Source: Alteromonas profundi (GTDB taxonomy: Bacteria; Pseudomonadota; Gammaproteobacteria; Enterobacterales; Alteromonadaceae). From it: DNA of 64,000 nucleotides. The translations under genes and the position numbers were made by a program. Positions 16,469 to 26,018 of this stretch are shown in pieces (position 1 is the first letter of the stretch; each line of letters opens with the position of its first letter). The stretch is from positions 52,839 through 116,838 of the forward strand of contig NZ_JAAAWN010000014.1 in the NCBI RefSeq assembly GCF_010500865.1. The letters run 5' to 3'. A model generated the notes under the pieces. That model saw only the letters and a list, made by a program, of their open reading frames with translations, did not search any database and was not told the DNA's origin.

Positions 16469-17208
16469 CTTAAAAATTAGTCGTAAATATGTAACCTACA
16501 TTAAGCGCAATAGAAGGAGAATATACGTCAATACGAAAACAGCGAGAATATGAAAAATAAAACGTTGGTAATTTACCAGGTAAACAAATTACTTTTTACC
16601 TTTCTCGGATTACTTGTTCGAACGACAAGCAAGAAGCTCTTTATTAAGATTAAAGACAATAATATAGGCCAATGCGCGTTTTAGGCCTTCTTCGTTCTGC
16701 TTCATTACTGCCCGCTTCTATGGGTACATTCTCAAATAAGTGGGCTTTCTCGAGCGTGTAAAAAAATAGTGCATTTATCTTTGTTGGGGACGTAGATAAC
16801 CCCGGTGGGTTTTACTTACAAATGGCTGCTGTAAAAGAATAAATATGCTTAACCATCTACCTCTGGCGTGAGAACCGAGTTAAAATCAGAGTTTGGCTTA
16901 ATTGTAAATATATTTTTATTCCTCTCATCTCCATATAATGCAGTTTATCGCATGGCCAGAAAAATCGGTGTGTAAAATACACTCTTTATAAATTTTAATT
17001 AAATAGTTTTTTTAAAAAAAATTTATAATTTCGCGGTTTTTTAAGATCCATATTATCAATTAGTATGACTTTCCCTCTGTCGCGTTGACCACTTTCTATC
17101 CTTGTGACTATTATCCGGTCAAGGCTTAAGCCTTGCTAATAAGATTTTACAAAAAATCGAAAGTATAAAAACACACTAAATTATATTAGTGGTCCAGGGA
17201 GACAACAC
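16469..17208. other. 740-base intergenic region before the TonB-dependent receptor
   Basis: AT-rich, especially 16970-17040. I see no confident gene, RNA or terminator. A 44-codon frame at 16550-16684 (begins MKNKTLVIYQVNK, basic with one hydrophobic stretch) is possible but has only a weak ribosome binding site. The length suggests a long, regulated leader for the receptor gene. AGGGAG at 17196-17201 is that gene's ribosome binding site. Confidence 0.5.
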
Positions 17209-20200
17209 ATGTTTACAAACACAAAACTGGCTGCTTCAGTTAAGCTAGCCTGTGCGCTCAGTGCTGCGCTAGCGGTATCAGCGGGCAATCATGCATTTGC
17301 ACAAGAGGCGGCGTCCGACGTAACTGACGAAGCCACAGTTGAAAAAATCCAAGTAACAGGTTCTCGTATATCGCGGGTAGATCTGGAGGCAACTCAGCCA
17401 ATCAGCTACATAGATGATAGTTATATTCGAGATCGCGGTATGACTAACGCGATTACCGCGGTACTTGATTTACCTGGCGTTATAGCGGGGGTAAGCCCGC
17501 AGATCGGTGGCAATACCGCCGCTAATGGTCAAGCGCTTGGTCAAAACACCATAAACTTATTCGGCTTAGGTTCACAACGAACCCTTACCCTTATTAATGG
17601 TAGTCGTTTTATATCAAGTAACTCACCCGTGGGTGGAGGCGGTGCGCCGGGCGGACAAGTTGATGTGAATAATATCCCCGTTGCACTTATCGATCGCGTT
17701 GAAGTTATGAAAGTAGGTGGTGCGCCTGTATACGGGGCAGACGCAGTGGCAGGTGTAGTTAACTACATACTTAAAAAGGACTATGAAGGGGCGGAATTCT
17801 CTTACGATTATACTTCGCTAAATGGTATCGCCAGCGACAACTCGTTCCGTGCACTTATTGGTGGTAACTTTGACCAAGACAAAGGCAACATTGTGGTTGC
17901 CCTTGAATACAACGAAACTGAAAATATCGCCGCTCGCGATGTCCCAGGCTTGGCAAACGATTGGGGAAGCTTTACCCCAGCCGAAGGCGATGGTGTACCC
18001 AACGCCGATGGTGTAGTACCAAATAACCAAGTGTTGTTGGTCCCAGACCCCCGTGCAGGTATTCTTTCGTTTAGTGGCCTTGTAACTCCAGGCCCCACCG
18101 CTGTAACTAACTTTGGATTAGGTCAGTGGAGTGATGGAAATTTTTATCAATTCGATCCCGCGGGTTCGGGCAGTTTAGTGAATTACGACCGCGGAGTTCC
18201 TACGGGGAACTCGGTTTGGGCCTCTGGTGGAGATGGCTTAAACCTTCTTGAAACTAATACCGCACGAGAAGGTTACGAACGTTATAATCTCTCTGTTATA
18301 GCCAACTACGAGCTAGCAGAAGATCTTAACTTGGAAGTTACCGTTTTCTCAAACCGCTCTGATGCAGGTAATCAGGGTTACCAGGCGTTACAATATAACT
18401 CAGGGGTGTTTAGTGGCGCGAGCGACGCGCTTAGCTTTAGTACCAGTAATCCATTTTTAACATCTGCATCCCGCAGCCAATTAGAAGGGTTGTTAGGCGG
18501 CGAAGGCGATTTCTACTACCATCGTGGTTGGACTAACTTGGGCCAACGGGAGATTATCAACGAATCTTCAGTAAACAGTTATCGCGCTGAATTAACGAGT
18601 TTCTTTGATATTGCCGATAGAACCTTTGATTGGGCACTGTCTTACCAAAAAGGTATTAGTAGTGTTTATTCGCAAGATCAAGGATTGAACATTCCAAAGT
18701 TTTTTGCTGCACTTGATGCGGGTATCAATCCTGAAACGGGTGAAATTGATTGTTTGTATAACTATACAGACGGTTACGAAGGTGGCTTTGTAGCAGAAAA
18801 CCATGGCTTAACGAACTCAGAAAATATTCTTGGAGCACAAGGTACGTGTGCTGCACTTAACCCGTTTGGTACACCTTCTCAAGCCTCTCTCGATTACATT
18901 AAATATAACGATCAAGGTCAAACCCGCGTTGAACAAAGTATTCTTCAGGGCTATATAAGCGGAGAAATTTTCGACTTACCTGCTGGCGGTGTTGGCTTTG
19001 CCACAGGCTTTGAACGTCGAACTGAATACGCGGAATTCCGTCCAGATGGTTCGAATGAATTAGAGGGTTTATCTGATAACCAAACGTCAGGGGGCTACAC
19101 CACACAAGATGTGTACGCGGAAGCCATAATCCCAATATTTTCTAGCGATATGGACATCCCAGGTTTACACACACTTAGCATAGATACTTCGTATCGTTAT
19201 ATCGACAACGATCGCGCCGGCCAAGATAACATATGGGCTGTAGGGATTAACTATCGTCCTATAGAAGAAGTTATGGTGCGCTACAACGTGACCGAAACAG
19301 TTCGTGCACCAGCAATTACAGAGCTGTTTTTACCTGTCGTTGAAGACTCGCAATTTGCGACTGATCCGTGCGACGAGCGCAATTTAGATAGTGGTCCTAA
19401 TCCTGATGTGCGTAAAGCAAACTGCGCGGCAGAAGGACTGCCTACTGACTTTTCTAGTATTGCACAGAACGCATCGCGTCGTGGTTTCACCGGCGGAAAT
19501 GATGCATTGGAAAATGAAGAAGCCAAAAGCATGAACGTAGGTATTATCTATACACCGGGTTGGGCCGAAGGCTTAGATTTCTCATTCGATTACATCGATA
19601 TTGAATTAACTAACGCAATTGTAGACTTTGAATTAACCGACATTATGAACGCGTGTTACGATGCCACTGACTACCCAAACCGATTCTGTGACCAGTTTGA
19701 GCGTGAAGCTGATGGCCAATTACCCGCGCTAAATGCCTTTACTTCTGGTTATGTAAATGCGGCTATTCGTAATTTTAAAGCAGCAGAATACACAGCTAAC
19801 TACAAGAATGATTTGACTGATTACCCTGTAATCGGTGATTTCTTCGATGGCGACGATGGCGCGTTGTCATTCCGCTTTAGTTTCTTCAAGCTAATTCAAG
19901 ATGAAGTATCTAATACCGGTTTTGACTTTAACGATGATCACGGTGAATGGGGTAATCCAGACTTAATTGCTAACGGACAAATTTCCTACACCATTGGTGA
20001 TTTTATCACTTTCCTAGACATCAACTACACCGATAGAACGTCGCGCGACGTAGAGCAAACACCATTTCAGTATATTGATGAAAACGGTAATCCTTATACA
20101 GAGATTCCATCTCGTACTTTGTTTGATCTTGGTGCAGTTTTCCATGTAAGCGAACAAGTGTCTCTTCGTGGCTCCGTGCAGAATGTATTGGGCTGGTCGC

Positions 20201-20277
20201 CAAGCCCTAAAGAGACAGCGATTGGCCGCTTCACCTACGGACGCACTTTTAATGTAGGTGTAACAGCACGGTTCTAA
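17209..20277 (+). CDS. TonB-dependent outer-membrane receptor
   Basis: 1022-residue TonB-dependent receptor. Signal peptide ends near NHAFA (about residue 31); TonB box region is close to VEKIQVTGSRI; plug domain about 45-190 includes RTLTLINGSRFI and VEVMKVGGAPVYGADAVAGV. A long beta-barrel ends with the terminal phenylalanine in GVTARF. The barrel is larger than siderophore receptors and resembles the amino acid/oligosaccharide/peptide-type receptors common in Alteromonadales. Substrate is unknown. ATG has AGGGAG 7 bases upstream. A terminator follows, then the TonB energy operon, which could energise it. Confidence 0.93.
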   Translation: MFTNTKLAASVKLACALSAALAVSAGNHAFAQEAASDVTDEATVEKIQVTGSRISRVDLEATQPISYIDDSYIRDRGMTNAITAVLDLPGVIAGVSPQIGGNTAANGQALGQNTINLFGLGSQRTLTLINGSRFISSNSPVGGGGAPGGQVDVNNIPVALIDRVEVMKVGGAPVYGADAVAGVVNYILKKDYEGAEFSYDYTSLNGIASDNSFRALIGGNFDQDKGNIVVALEYNETENIAARDVPGLANDWGSFTPAEGDGVPNADGVVPNNQVLLVPDPRAGILSFSGLVTPGPTAVTNFGLGQWSDGNFYQFDPAGSGSLVNYDRGVPTGNSVWASGGDGLNLLETNTAREGYERYNLSVIANYELAEDLNLEVTVFSNRSDAGNQGYQALQYNSGVFSGASDALSFSTSNPFLTSASRSQLEGLLGGEGDFYYHRGWTNLGQREIINESSVNSYRAELTSFFDIADRTFDWALSYQKGISSVYSQDQGLNIPKFFAALDAGINPETGEIDCLYNYTDGYEGGFVAENHGLTNSENILGAQGTCAALNPFGTPSQASLDYIKYNDQGQTRVEQSILQGYISGEIFDLPAGGVGFATGFERRTEYAEFRPDGSNELEGLSDNQTSGGYTTQDVYAEAIIPIFSSDMDIPGLHTLSIDTSYRYIDNDRAGQDNIWAVGINYRPIEEVMVRYNVTETVRAPAITELFLPVVEDSQFATDPCDERNLDSGPNPDVRKANCAAEGLPTDFSSIAQNASRRGFTGGNDALENEEAKSMNVGIIYTPGWAEGLDFSFDYIDIELTNAIVDFELTDIMNACYDATDYPNRFCDQFEREADGQLPALNAFTSGYVNAAIRNFKAAEYTANYKNDLTDYPVIGDFFDGDDGALSFRFSFFKLIQDEVSNTGFDFNDDHGEWGNPDLIANGQISYTIGDFITFLDINYTDRTSRDVEQTPFQYIDENGNPYTEIPSRTLFDLGAVFHVSEQVSLRGSVQNVLGWSPSPKETAIGRFTYGRTFNVGVTARF

Positions 20278-20303
20278 TTATTCATTAGTACAACTCAAAC
20301 AGG

Positions 20304-20327
20304 CCCGATTTTATCGGGTCTTTTTTT
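20304..20327 (+). terminator. Terminator of the TonB-dependent receptor
   Basis: CCCGAT-TTT-ATCGGG stem followed by a T-run, about 26 bases after the stop codon. Confidence 0.88.
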
Positions 20328-20951
20328 GTTTTACCTAACGATGAAGAGTAAAGGTCAATTTCTTATTCACCTTCCGCTTAACCTTTAGCGTAAATAAAAA
20401 ATAAAAAAATTTATTAACAAAACGTTCACGCCGATGATTTAACTGCACCGTTTTAATGATCACTCGCAGTTTTGGTGCGCGAATGAGCAGATTTTTCCAC
20501 CACTTTTAGTTTTTTTTTAATGAATAATTATGCACTACTATTATTCACCTCCTATACTCAACTAAAATTTTTTTTCAATAAGATAACGCCAAGAATAGAC
20601 GAAAATGCGACATTTTTGACGAAATAAGGGTAAACGTTTTCTGTTAATGCTGGAATTTTAATCGCCTAAAAGTGAATCGATTAAGAACATATGTAATAAA
20701 ACCACAATATTGGAATAGATTCTGCACAGAATCTGGCCGTATATTACACAGATGATAGAAAATCTACACGGTGTAAACAGGCTGTTACTTGACTCTACGT
20801 AACATTCCATGTGAGTATACTAAGTTCGTAGGGCCAGCGTCGTCGCTGGCCCTACATTCCTGAAACAAAATTGTGAAAGTTTTATACGCCCCTTGCCCGA
20901 GTGTTATTCCATTATCGGCGAGGATTCAAATAAGAAATTTGGTTGGGAACT
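20328..20951. promoter_or_regulatory. Dyad-rich leader of the TonB energy-transduction operon
   Basis: No gene is visible. The first half is AT-rich with poly-T runs. The second half holds three inverted repeats: AGATTCTG-CA-CAGAATCT (20717-20734), TACAC-G-GTGTA (20765-20775) and a strong hairpin at 20828-20855. A possible -10 (TATACG, 20883-20888) lies before a GC-rich stretch. No Fur box was recognised. Confidence 0.5.
20828..20855. repeat. Perfect 12-bp inverted repeat in the TonB operon leader
   Basis: GTAGGGCCAGCG-TCGT-CGCTGGCCCTAC, the most GC-rich spot of an AT-rich region. No T-tract follows, so it is not a standard terminator. It may be an operator, an RNA structure or a dispersed palindromic element. 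Confidence 0.8.
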
Positions 20952-21722
20952 ATGTCCAAAATGAGCAAGAGAACTCTTATTGCTTCTACTGTTATGGGTG
21001 CATTCGCACTAACAGGTAGCGCAGTCTCTGCAGATACGCTTGAAGAACTTCATAAAGAAGAAGCGAAAATCCACGCGGCTGCAGCGAAATCTCAAGAAAA
21101 AATCAACACGTTGTTTGAGCAGTCTCAAGAATTACTTGTTGAGTACCGTCAAACAGTAGATGAGACAGAAAACCTGAAGATCTACAATGACTACATCGCT
21201 AGTCTTGTTGCTGACCAGCAGCGTGGCATTGACTCTCTACAGCGTCAGATTGATAGCATCGAGCAAACTAAGCAGGGCATCGTTCCTCTTATGTTCCGCA
21301 TGATCGATAGTCTAGAGCAATTCATCAAACTAGATCGTCCTATTCACCTAGACGAGCGTCTTGAGCGTGTTGAACGCCTACGTGACGTTATGGCTAACTC
21401 AAACGTAACTGTATCTGAGCAGTTCCGCCAAGTGATTGAAGCCTACTTAGTTGAAGTAGAGTACGGTACAAAGATTAACTCTTACCAAGGTACTATTGAT
21501 GACAACGGCACAGAAGTTACCGTTGATTTCTTTAACCTAGGTCGCACCGCACTAGTGGCATTGTCTCTTGACCAAGCTAACGCTTGGGTATGGAACAATG
21601 AAAATCGCGTATGGGAAAAACTAGGAGACGAGTATCTGTCTTCAGTTGTTGACGCAGTTAAGATGGCAAACAACGTCATTCCTGCGGATTTGATCAAACT
21701 ACCAATTAGCGCAGCGGAGTAA
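20952..21722 (+). CDS. DUF3450 periplasmic protein of TonB system
   Basis: 256-residue secreted protein of the DUF3450 family. Signal peptide ends near SAVSA (about residue 26), followed by a long coiled coil (about 28-110) and a C-terminal globular part with GTEVTVDFFNLGRTALVALS. The family occurs as first gene of ExbB-ExbD-TonB operons in marine gammaproteobacteria. Its exact role is unknown; a periplasmic accessory of the energy transducer is inferred from context. ATG at 20952 follows GGGA; ATG at 20961 is an alternative. Codon choice across this operon is noticeably restricted, consistent with strong expression. Confidence 0.88.
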   Translation: MSKMSKRTLIASTVMGAFALTGSAVSADTLEELHKEEAKIHAAAAKSQEKINTLFEQSQELLVEYRQTVDETENLKIYNDYIASLVADQQRGIDSLQRQIDSIEQTKQGIVPLMFRMIDSLEQFIKLDRPIHLDERLERVERLRDVMANSNVTVSEQFRQVIEAYLVEVEYGTKINSYQGTIDDNGTEVTVDFFNLGRTALVALSLDQANAWVWNNENRVWEKLGDEYLSSVVDAVKMANNVIPADLIKLPISAAE

Positions 21723-21728
21723 TTGTTA

Positions 21729-23087
21729 ATGAAACCAGTATTCAAATCTCTTTTAGCCGCTGCGACAATTGCAGTTGCAGCAACCGGAGCTCAGGCTCAG
21801 GAAGCAAAGAGCCTGAAAGAACTGCTAGAACAGGTTCAGGATAACCGTGTTTCTGAAACACGTATCAATAAACAGCGTGAAGCAGAGTTCCAAGCTGCTC
21901 GTGCAGATAAGCAAGCACTTCTTCGTAAAGCGCAAAGTGAACTTAAAGCTGAGCAAGACCGTGGCGACCGTCTACAGAAGCAATTTTCTGACAACGAAGT
22001 AACGTTGAATGAAAAGTCTGCAGAACTAGACCAAGCAACGGGTACGCTAGGCGAGATGTTCGGTGTAGTACGTCAAGCAGCTTCTGAAGCTTATGGCCGT
22101 GTAGCAACCTCTATTGTAAGTGCACAATTCCCTGGTCGTAGCCAGTTCCTTGCTGAAATGTCTGAAGACTCTAAAGGTCTACCAAACATTCAAGAACTAG
22201 AAGACCTATGGTTTGCACTTCAAAAAGAAATGACTGAAGGCGGTGAAGTTGTTCGCTTTACTACTGAAGTAGTTAATCTTGACGGTGGTTCTTCACAGCA
22301 AGAAATCGTTCGTATCGGTACGTTCAACCTTGTTGGTGCAGACGGCTACCTTACTTATGATGCTGAGAACGAAGTTGTTCAGCCACTAGGTCGTCAACCA
22401 GATAGCCACTTTGTTGCTTCTGCAGATGATTTGATTGACGCGACTTCTGGTCTTGTTCCTTTCTATGCAGATCCATCTCAAGGCGCAATTCTTGGTCTAT
22501 TGAAGCAAAAAGCGACAATGTCTGAGCGTTATCACGCTGGTGGTCCGGTAGGTTACACTATCACTGCAATGCTTATAATCGGCCTTCTTATCGGTCTTTA
22601 TAAGCTAGTTACGCTTACTGTTGTTGGCGGCAAAATGCGTTCACAACTTAAGAACCCAGGTAATCCTTCTGAAGGCAACCCACTAGGTCGCATTCTTAAA
22701 GTTTACCAAGAGAACAAAACGGCCGATGCAGAAAACCTAGAGCTTAAATTAGATGAAGCGATTCTACGTGAACTTCCACGTATCGAAAGCGGTATCAACG
22801 TAATTAAGATCTTCGCTGCTATCGCACCATTACTAGGTCTACTAGGTACAGTACTAGGTATGATCGCAACGTTCCAAACAATCACATTGTTCGGTACTGG
22901 CGACCCTCGTATGATGGCTGGAAGTATCTCAATGGCTCTTGTAACTACAGCTCAGGGTATTATTGCGGCATTGCCTTTAATTCTTACTCACAGCATCGTA
23001 GCTTCTCGTAGCAAGTCAATCATCCACATTCTTGATGAGCAAACTGCGGGTATCGTAGCAGCTCATTCAGAGTCGGAGAAAGCGTAA
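21729..23087 (+). CDS. MotA/TolQ/ExbB proton channel protein with periplasmic extension (TtpC-like)
   Basis: 452 residues: signal peptide (cleavage near GAQAQ), a periplasmic coiled-coil extension of about 240 residues, then a MotA/TolQ/ExbB domain with helix ITAMLIIGLLIGLYKLV and the paired helices IFAAIAPLLGLLGTVLGMIATF and GIIAALPLILTHSI. This layout matches TtpC of Vibrio TonB2 systems, a protein required for TonB2 function. It starts 6 bases after the DUF3450 stop and precedes the short ExbB. Start ATG 21729 is chosen over TTG 21723. Confidence 0.9.
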   Translation: MKPVFKSLLAAATIAVAATGAQAQEAKSLKELLEQVQDNRVSETRINKQREAEFQAARADKQALLRKAQSELKAEQDRGDRLQKQFSDNEVTLNEKSAELDQATGTLGEMFGVVRQAASEAYGRVATSIVSAQFPGRSQFLAEMSEDSKGLPNIQELEDLWFALQKEMTEGGEVVRFTTEVVNLDGGSSQQEIVRIGTFNLVGADGYLTYDAENEVVQPLGRQPDSHFVASADDLIDATSGLVPFYADPSQGAILGLLKQKATMSERYHAGGPVGYTITAMLIIGLLIGLYKLVTLTVVGGKMRSQLKNPGNPSEGNPLGRILKVYQENKTADAENLELKLDEAILRELPRIESGINVIKIFAAIAPLLGLLGTVLGMIATFQTITLFGTGDPRMMAGSISMALVTTAQGIIAALPLILTHSIVASRSKSIIHILDEQTAGIVAAHSESEKA

Positions 23088-23088
23088 T

Positions 23089-23613
23089 ATGAATTACCTG
23101 ATTGGATTATTCGAATCGGTCAGGGACTTTATCGCTACCGGCGGTGACGTGCTTTATTTCGTTGCTGCCGCGCTCTTTCTCATGTGGGTTTTAATGATTG
23201 AGCGTTACTGGTATTTAACCTCGGTCTTCCCAAAGGTGAAGAAAAACATCATCCAAGATTGGGATGCCCGAGCTGATACCACATCATGGTATGCGCATAG
23301 AATCCGTGACGCGTGGATTTCTCAAGCGTCAGATGCACTGAACGCACGAATGCTGATTATACGTACCATTATTGCAATGTGTCCGTTAATAGGGTTACTA
23401 GGTACAGTAACCGGTATGATCGGTGTATTCGAGACAATGGCAACACAGGGCACCAGTAACGCCCGTCTAATGGCAGCTGGTATCTCTATGGCAACAATTC
23501 CTACAATGGCAGGAATGGTCGCTGCGCTATCTGGGCTGTTCATCAGTTCTCGTCTTGAAGCTAAAGTGAAGCTGGCACGAGAAGGGCTAGTTGATAGCCT
23601 GCCACATCATTAG
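23089..23613 (+). CDS. exbB: ExbB-type proton channel subunit
   Basis: 174-residue ExbB/TolQ protein with three helices: about 16-36, then the conserved pair MCPLIGLLGTVTGMIGVFETM and TIPTMAGMVAALSGLFISS. With ExbD it uses the proton-motive force to energise TonB. It starts 1 base after the previous stop. It is shorter than E. coli ExbB, as is usual for ExbB2 of Vibrio and Shewanella. Confidence 0.93.
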   Translation: MNYLIGLFESVRDFIATGGDVLYFVAAALFLMWVLMIERYWYLTSVFPKVKKNIIQDWDARADTTSWYAHRIRDAWISQASDALNARMLIIRTIIAMCPLIGLLGTVTGMIGVFETMATQGTSNARLMAAGISMATIPTMAGMVAALSGLFISSRLEAKVKLAREGLVDSLPHH

Positions 23614-23624
23614 AGAGAGAGATT

Positions 23625-24023
23625 ATGGCTCGAAAAGTCAGAACCGAGGAAGAAGATGCACAGATTGACATGACTCCCATGTTGGATATTGTCTTTATCA
23701 TGCTTATCTTCTTTATCGTTACCACTGTTTTCGTAAAAGAAGCAGGGATTGAAGTTAACAAGCCAGATGCGAGCCAGGCGGTCCTTCATAAAAATGCGAA
23801 TATCTTCATAGCGGTAACCGAAGATGGAAGCGTTTGGTTGGATAAACGTGAAGTGTCGCCGGACAGCGTTAGAGCTAATATTGAGCGTCTGCTTACCGAG
23901 CAGCCAACAGACTATGTAATCATTCAAGCCGACGTAAAGGCAAAGCATGGTTTGGTAGTTGAAATAATGGACCAAGTTAAAGCCGCTGGCGTTAATCGGG
24001 TCTCGGTAGCAGCAAGGGGTTAA
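23625..24023 (+). CDS. exbD: ExbD-type proton channel subunit
   Basis: 132-residue ExbD. A single transmembrane helix carries the essential proton-path aspartate in [19 protein letters not shown], followed by a periplasmic domain. GAGAGAGA lies just upstream of the ATG. It forms the stator-like complex with ExbB and passes energy to the TonB encoded next. Confidence 0.95.
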   Translation: MARKVRTEEEDAQIDMTPMLDIVFIMLIFFIVTTVFVKEAGIEVNKPDASQAVLHKNANIFIAVTEDGSVWLDKREVSPDSVRANIERLLTEQPTDYVIIQADVKAKHGLVVEIMDQVKAAGVNRVSVAARG

Positions 24024-24024
24024 G

Positions 24025-24636
24025 ATGTTACGTATAATTGTATCTATATTTCTAGGTGCTGGTGTTGCATTTGCCCTATTCGTATTGATGGCTAAGCTGA
24101 TTGAAAACTCAGCGAGACCAGCGGACGAAGTACCTGAAGCACCGGTAATCGATATTGTGATGCAGGAACCAGACGACCAGACGCAAACGCGTCAACGTGT
24201 TCCGCCACCACCGCCGCCTCCGCCACAGCAGCCTCCTAAAATGGAACCTGTTGAGCCAGAAGCTGCAGAACCAGATGCAGATGGATTTAGCTTAGCTATT
24301 CCTGCTGTAGATACTGGGGGTGTTGGTGTAAACATTGGTGGTGTTGGAGCCATGCAGCGTGACGGTGACGCCACGCCTATCGTTCGTATCGATCCTAAGT
24401 ATCCACCACAAGCTGCCCGTGACGGTCGTGAAGGTTGGGTAAGACTGTCTTTCACTATCAACGAAGTTGGTGGTGTAGACGATATCGAAGTAATTGAAGC
24501 TGAGCCTAAGCGTATATTTGACCGTGAAGCACGCCGTGCATTACGTAAGTGGAAATATAAGCCTAAGATCGTTGATGGCAAACCGGTTAAACAACCAGGT
24601 ATGTTCGTTCAGCTAGACTTTAAACTGGAGCAATGA
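24025..24636 (+). CDS. tonB: TonB2-type energy transducer
   Basis: 203-residue TonB. N-terminal signal anchor (about 1-26), short periplasmic proline-rich section with eight consecutive prolines (about 53-60), glycine/valine-rich linker, and a C-terminal TonB domain (about 120-200) with [18 protein letters not shown] and [12 protein letters not shown]. The short proline region is typical of TonB2, which spans the periplasm less far than E. coli TonB. The stop overlaps an ATG of the next gene. Confidence 0.94.
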   Translation: MLRIIVSIFLGAGVAFALFVLMAKLIENSARPADEVPEAPVIDIVMQEPDDQTQTRQRVPPPPPPPPQQPPKMEPVEPEAAEPDADGFSLAIPAVDTGGVGVNIGGVGAMQRDGDATPIVRIDPKYPPQAARDGREGWVRLSFTINEVGGVDDIEVIEAEPKRIFDREARRALRKWKYKPKIVDGKPVKQPGMFVQLDFKLEQ

Positions 24637-24638
24637 TC

Positions 24639-25904
24639 ATGATGAAACGTACATTCAAAATGTCAGCCGTTGCTTTGGTGCTAGGCGCAGGTGCAGTATT
24701 TTCTGCTCCTGCAGCATTAGCCCAGTCTTCACCTGTAGTTTGTCCAGGGTACGAAAAGGGCAAAACTACATTAGTAGGTGAGCGTACTGGTAAGAAAGTT
24801 CAAAAAGCGTTCGAAGCTTACAATGAAGATCGGGTCGACGAAGCGCTAGATATTCTTTATGATATTGACGCTTCTGAAGATTTTGATCGCGCCTATGTTG
24901 ACCGTTTTATTGGTAACCTTCTTGCGTCGCAAGATGGCCAAGGTGCCAAGGCAATGGGTTATTTGGTTAGCTCTGTAGAAAACAAAGTGCTTAATGATAC
25001 CGAGCATTCTCAAACACTGAAATTGATTGGTGATTTGAGCATGCAGGAAAGTAAGTACACAGATGCAATCAAATGGTATAAGGCATGGATGGACTTTACC
25101 TGTAAAGAAGATCCTGATGTATATACTCGTTTGGCCCAGGCTTACTATGAATCTGGTCAATTAGACAAGATGGTAGAGCCAGCAGATAGAGCGATAGCGC
25201 TATATGAAGAGCCAAACAAAAACCCATACGTACTTAAGCTAACGTCGTTTTATGAACGTAAGATGTTCTCGCAAACGGTTGAAGTAGCTGAAGAGCTGGT
25301 ACGCAATTTCCCAAGTGAGCCACGTTGGTGGACTCAGCTAGGTTTCTTCTACTTAACCGTAGAAGATTATAAAAAAGGTCTTTCGACTTTCGAAATTGCT
25401 TACAACCAAGGTTTTCTTAAAAAAGTTAACGAAATTAAGACATTAGCTCAGTTGTACCAAACAAATGGTATGCCCTATAAGGCTGCTAAGTTGTTGGAAA
25501 AACATGTTAAGTCTGGTTTGCTTGAAGAAGACGCTGAAATGCTTGCAAATATCGGTAATGCTTACCATCAGGCTAAGAACTACGCTCAAGCAGCTACCCT
25601 TTATGGGCGCGCGGCAGCGAAAAGTTCAAACCCTGACCATTACAGAAAGCAAGGTACGTTGTTGCTAGTTTCTGAAGACTATAAAGGTGCGATTAAAGCC
25701 CTTACTCAGGCACTAGAACGTGGTGCTGAGGATCCTGAAAAAATTCACTTTACACTTATGGAAGCGAATTTCTACGCAGGGGATTTCAAGGCTGCTTACA
25801 ATCACGTGCAAGAAGCGAAGAAAGATCGTTCACTTCGTCGTAATGCGTCAGCGTGGGAGCCTTACATTAAAGAAAAGGCGAAAAACCGCGGAATCAATAT
25901 CTAG
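24639..25904 (+). CDS. TPR-repeat protein of the TonB operon
   Basis: 421 residues, signal peptide (cleavage near AALAQ) and successive TPR-like helical repeats from about 45 to 400, including AYYESGQLDKMVEPADRAI and ANIGNAYHQAKNYAQAATLYGRAA. Such a protein closes the TonB2 operon in Vibrio, Shewanella and relatives. It is probably a periplasmic scaffold; function is inferred from context. ATG 24639 is chosen because GGAG lies 8 bases upstream, while the ATG at 24633 overlaps the tonB stop and is too close to it. Confidence 0.88.
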   Translation: MMKRTFKMSAVALVLGAGAVFSAPAALAQSSPVVCPGYEKGKTTLVGERTGKKVQKAFEAYNEDRVDEALDILYDIDASEDFDRAYVDRFIGNLLASQDGQGAKAMGYLVSSVENKVLNDTEHSQTLKLIGDLSMQESKYTDAIKWYKAWMDFTCKEDPDVYTRLAQAYYESGQLDKMVEPADRAIALYEEPNKNPYVLKLTSFYERKMFSQTVEVAEELVRNFPSEPRWWTQLGFFYLTVEDYKKGLSTFEIAYNQGFLKKVNEIKTLAQLYQTNGMPYKAAKLLEKHVKSGLLEEDAEMLANIGNAYHQAKNYAQAATLYGRAAAKSSNPDHYRKQGTLLLVSEDYKGAIKALTQALERGAEDPEKIHFTLMEANFYAGDFKAAYNHVQEAKKDRSLRRNASAWEPYIKEKAKNRGINI

Positions 25905-25953
25905 TCAACAGCAGCTATGTAGCTCGACTATAGCTAAACTGTGACTGATATTT

Positions 25954-25979
25954 AAAAGCCTCCACTTGGAGGCTTTTTT
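25954..25979. terminator. Terminator between TonB operon and tmcA
   Basis: AAAAGCCTCC-ACTT-GGAGGCTTTT with flanking A and T tracts: a 10-bp stem that can serve both convergent units. Confidence 0.9.
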
Positions 25980-26018
25980 GTTTCTACTGATCCGTGCTAA
26001 ATAACAATGAAGCGTTAT

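Noticed and set aside
24192..24581. Minus-strand 129-codon frame opposite tonB
   Set aside because: Proline/glycine-rich shadow of the tonB coding strand.
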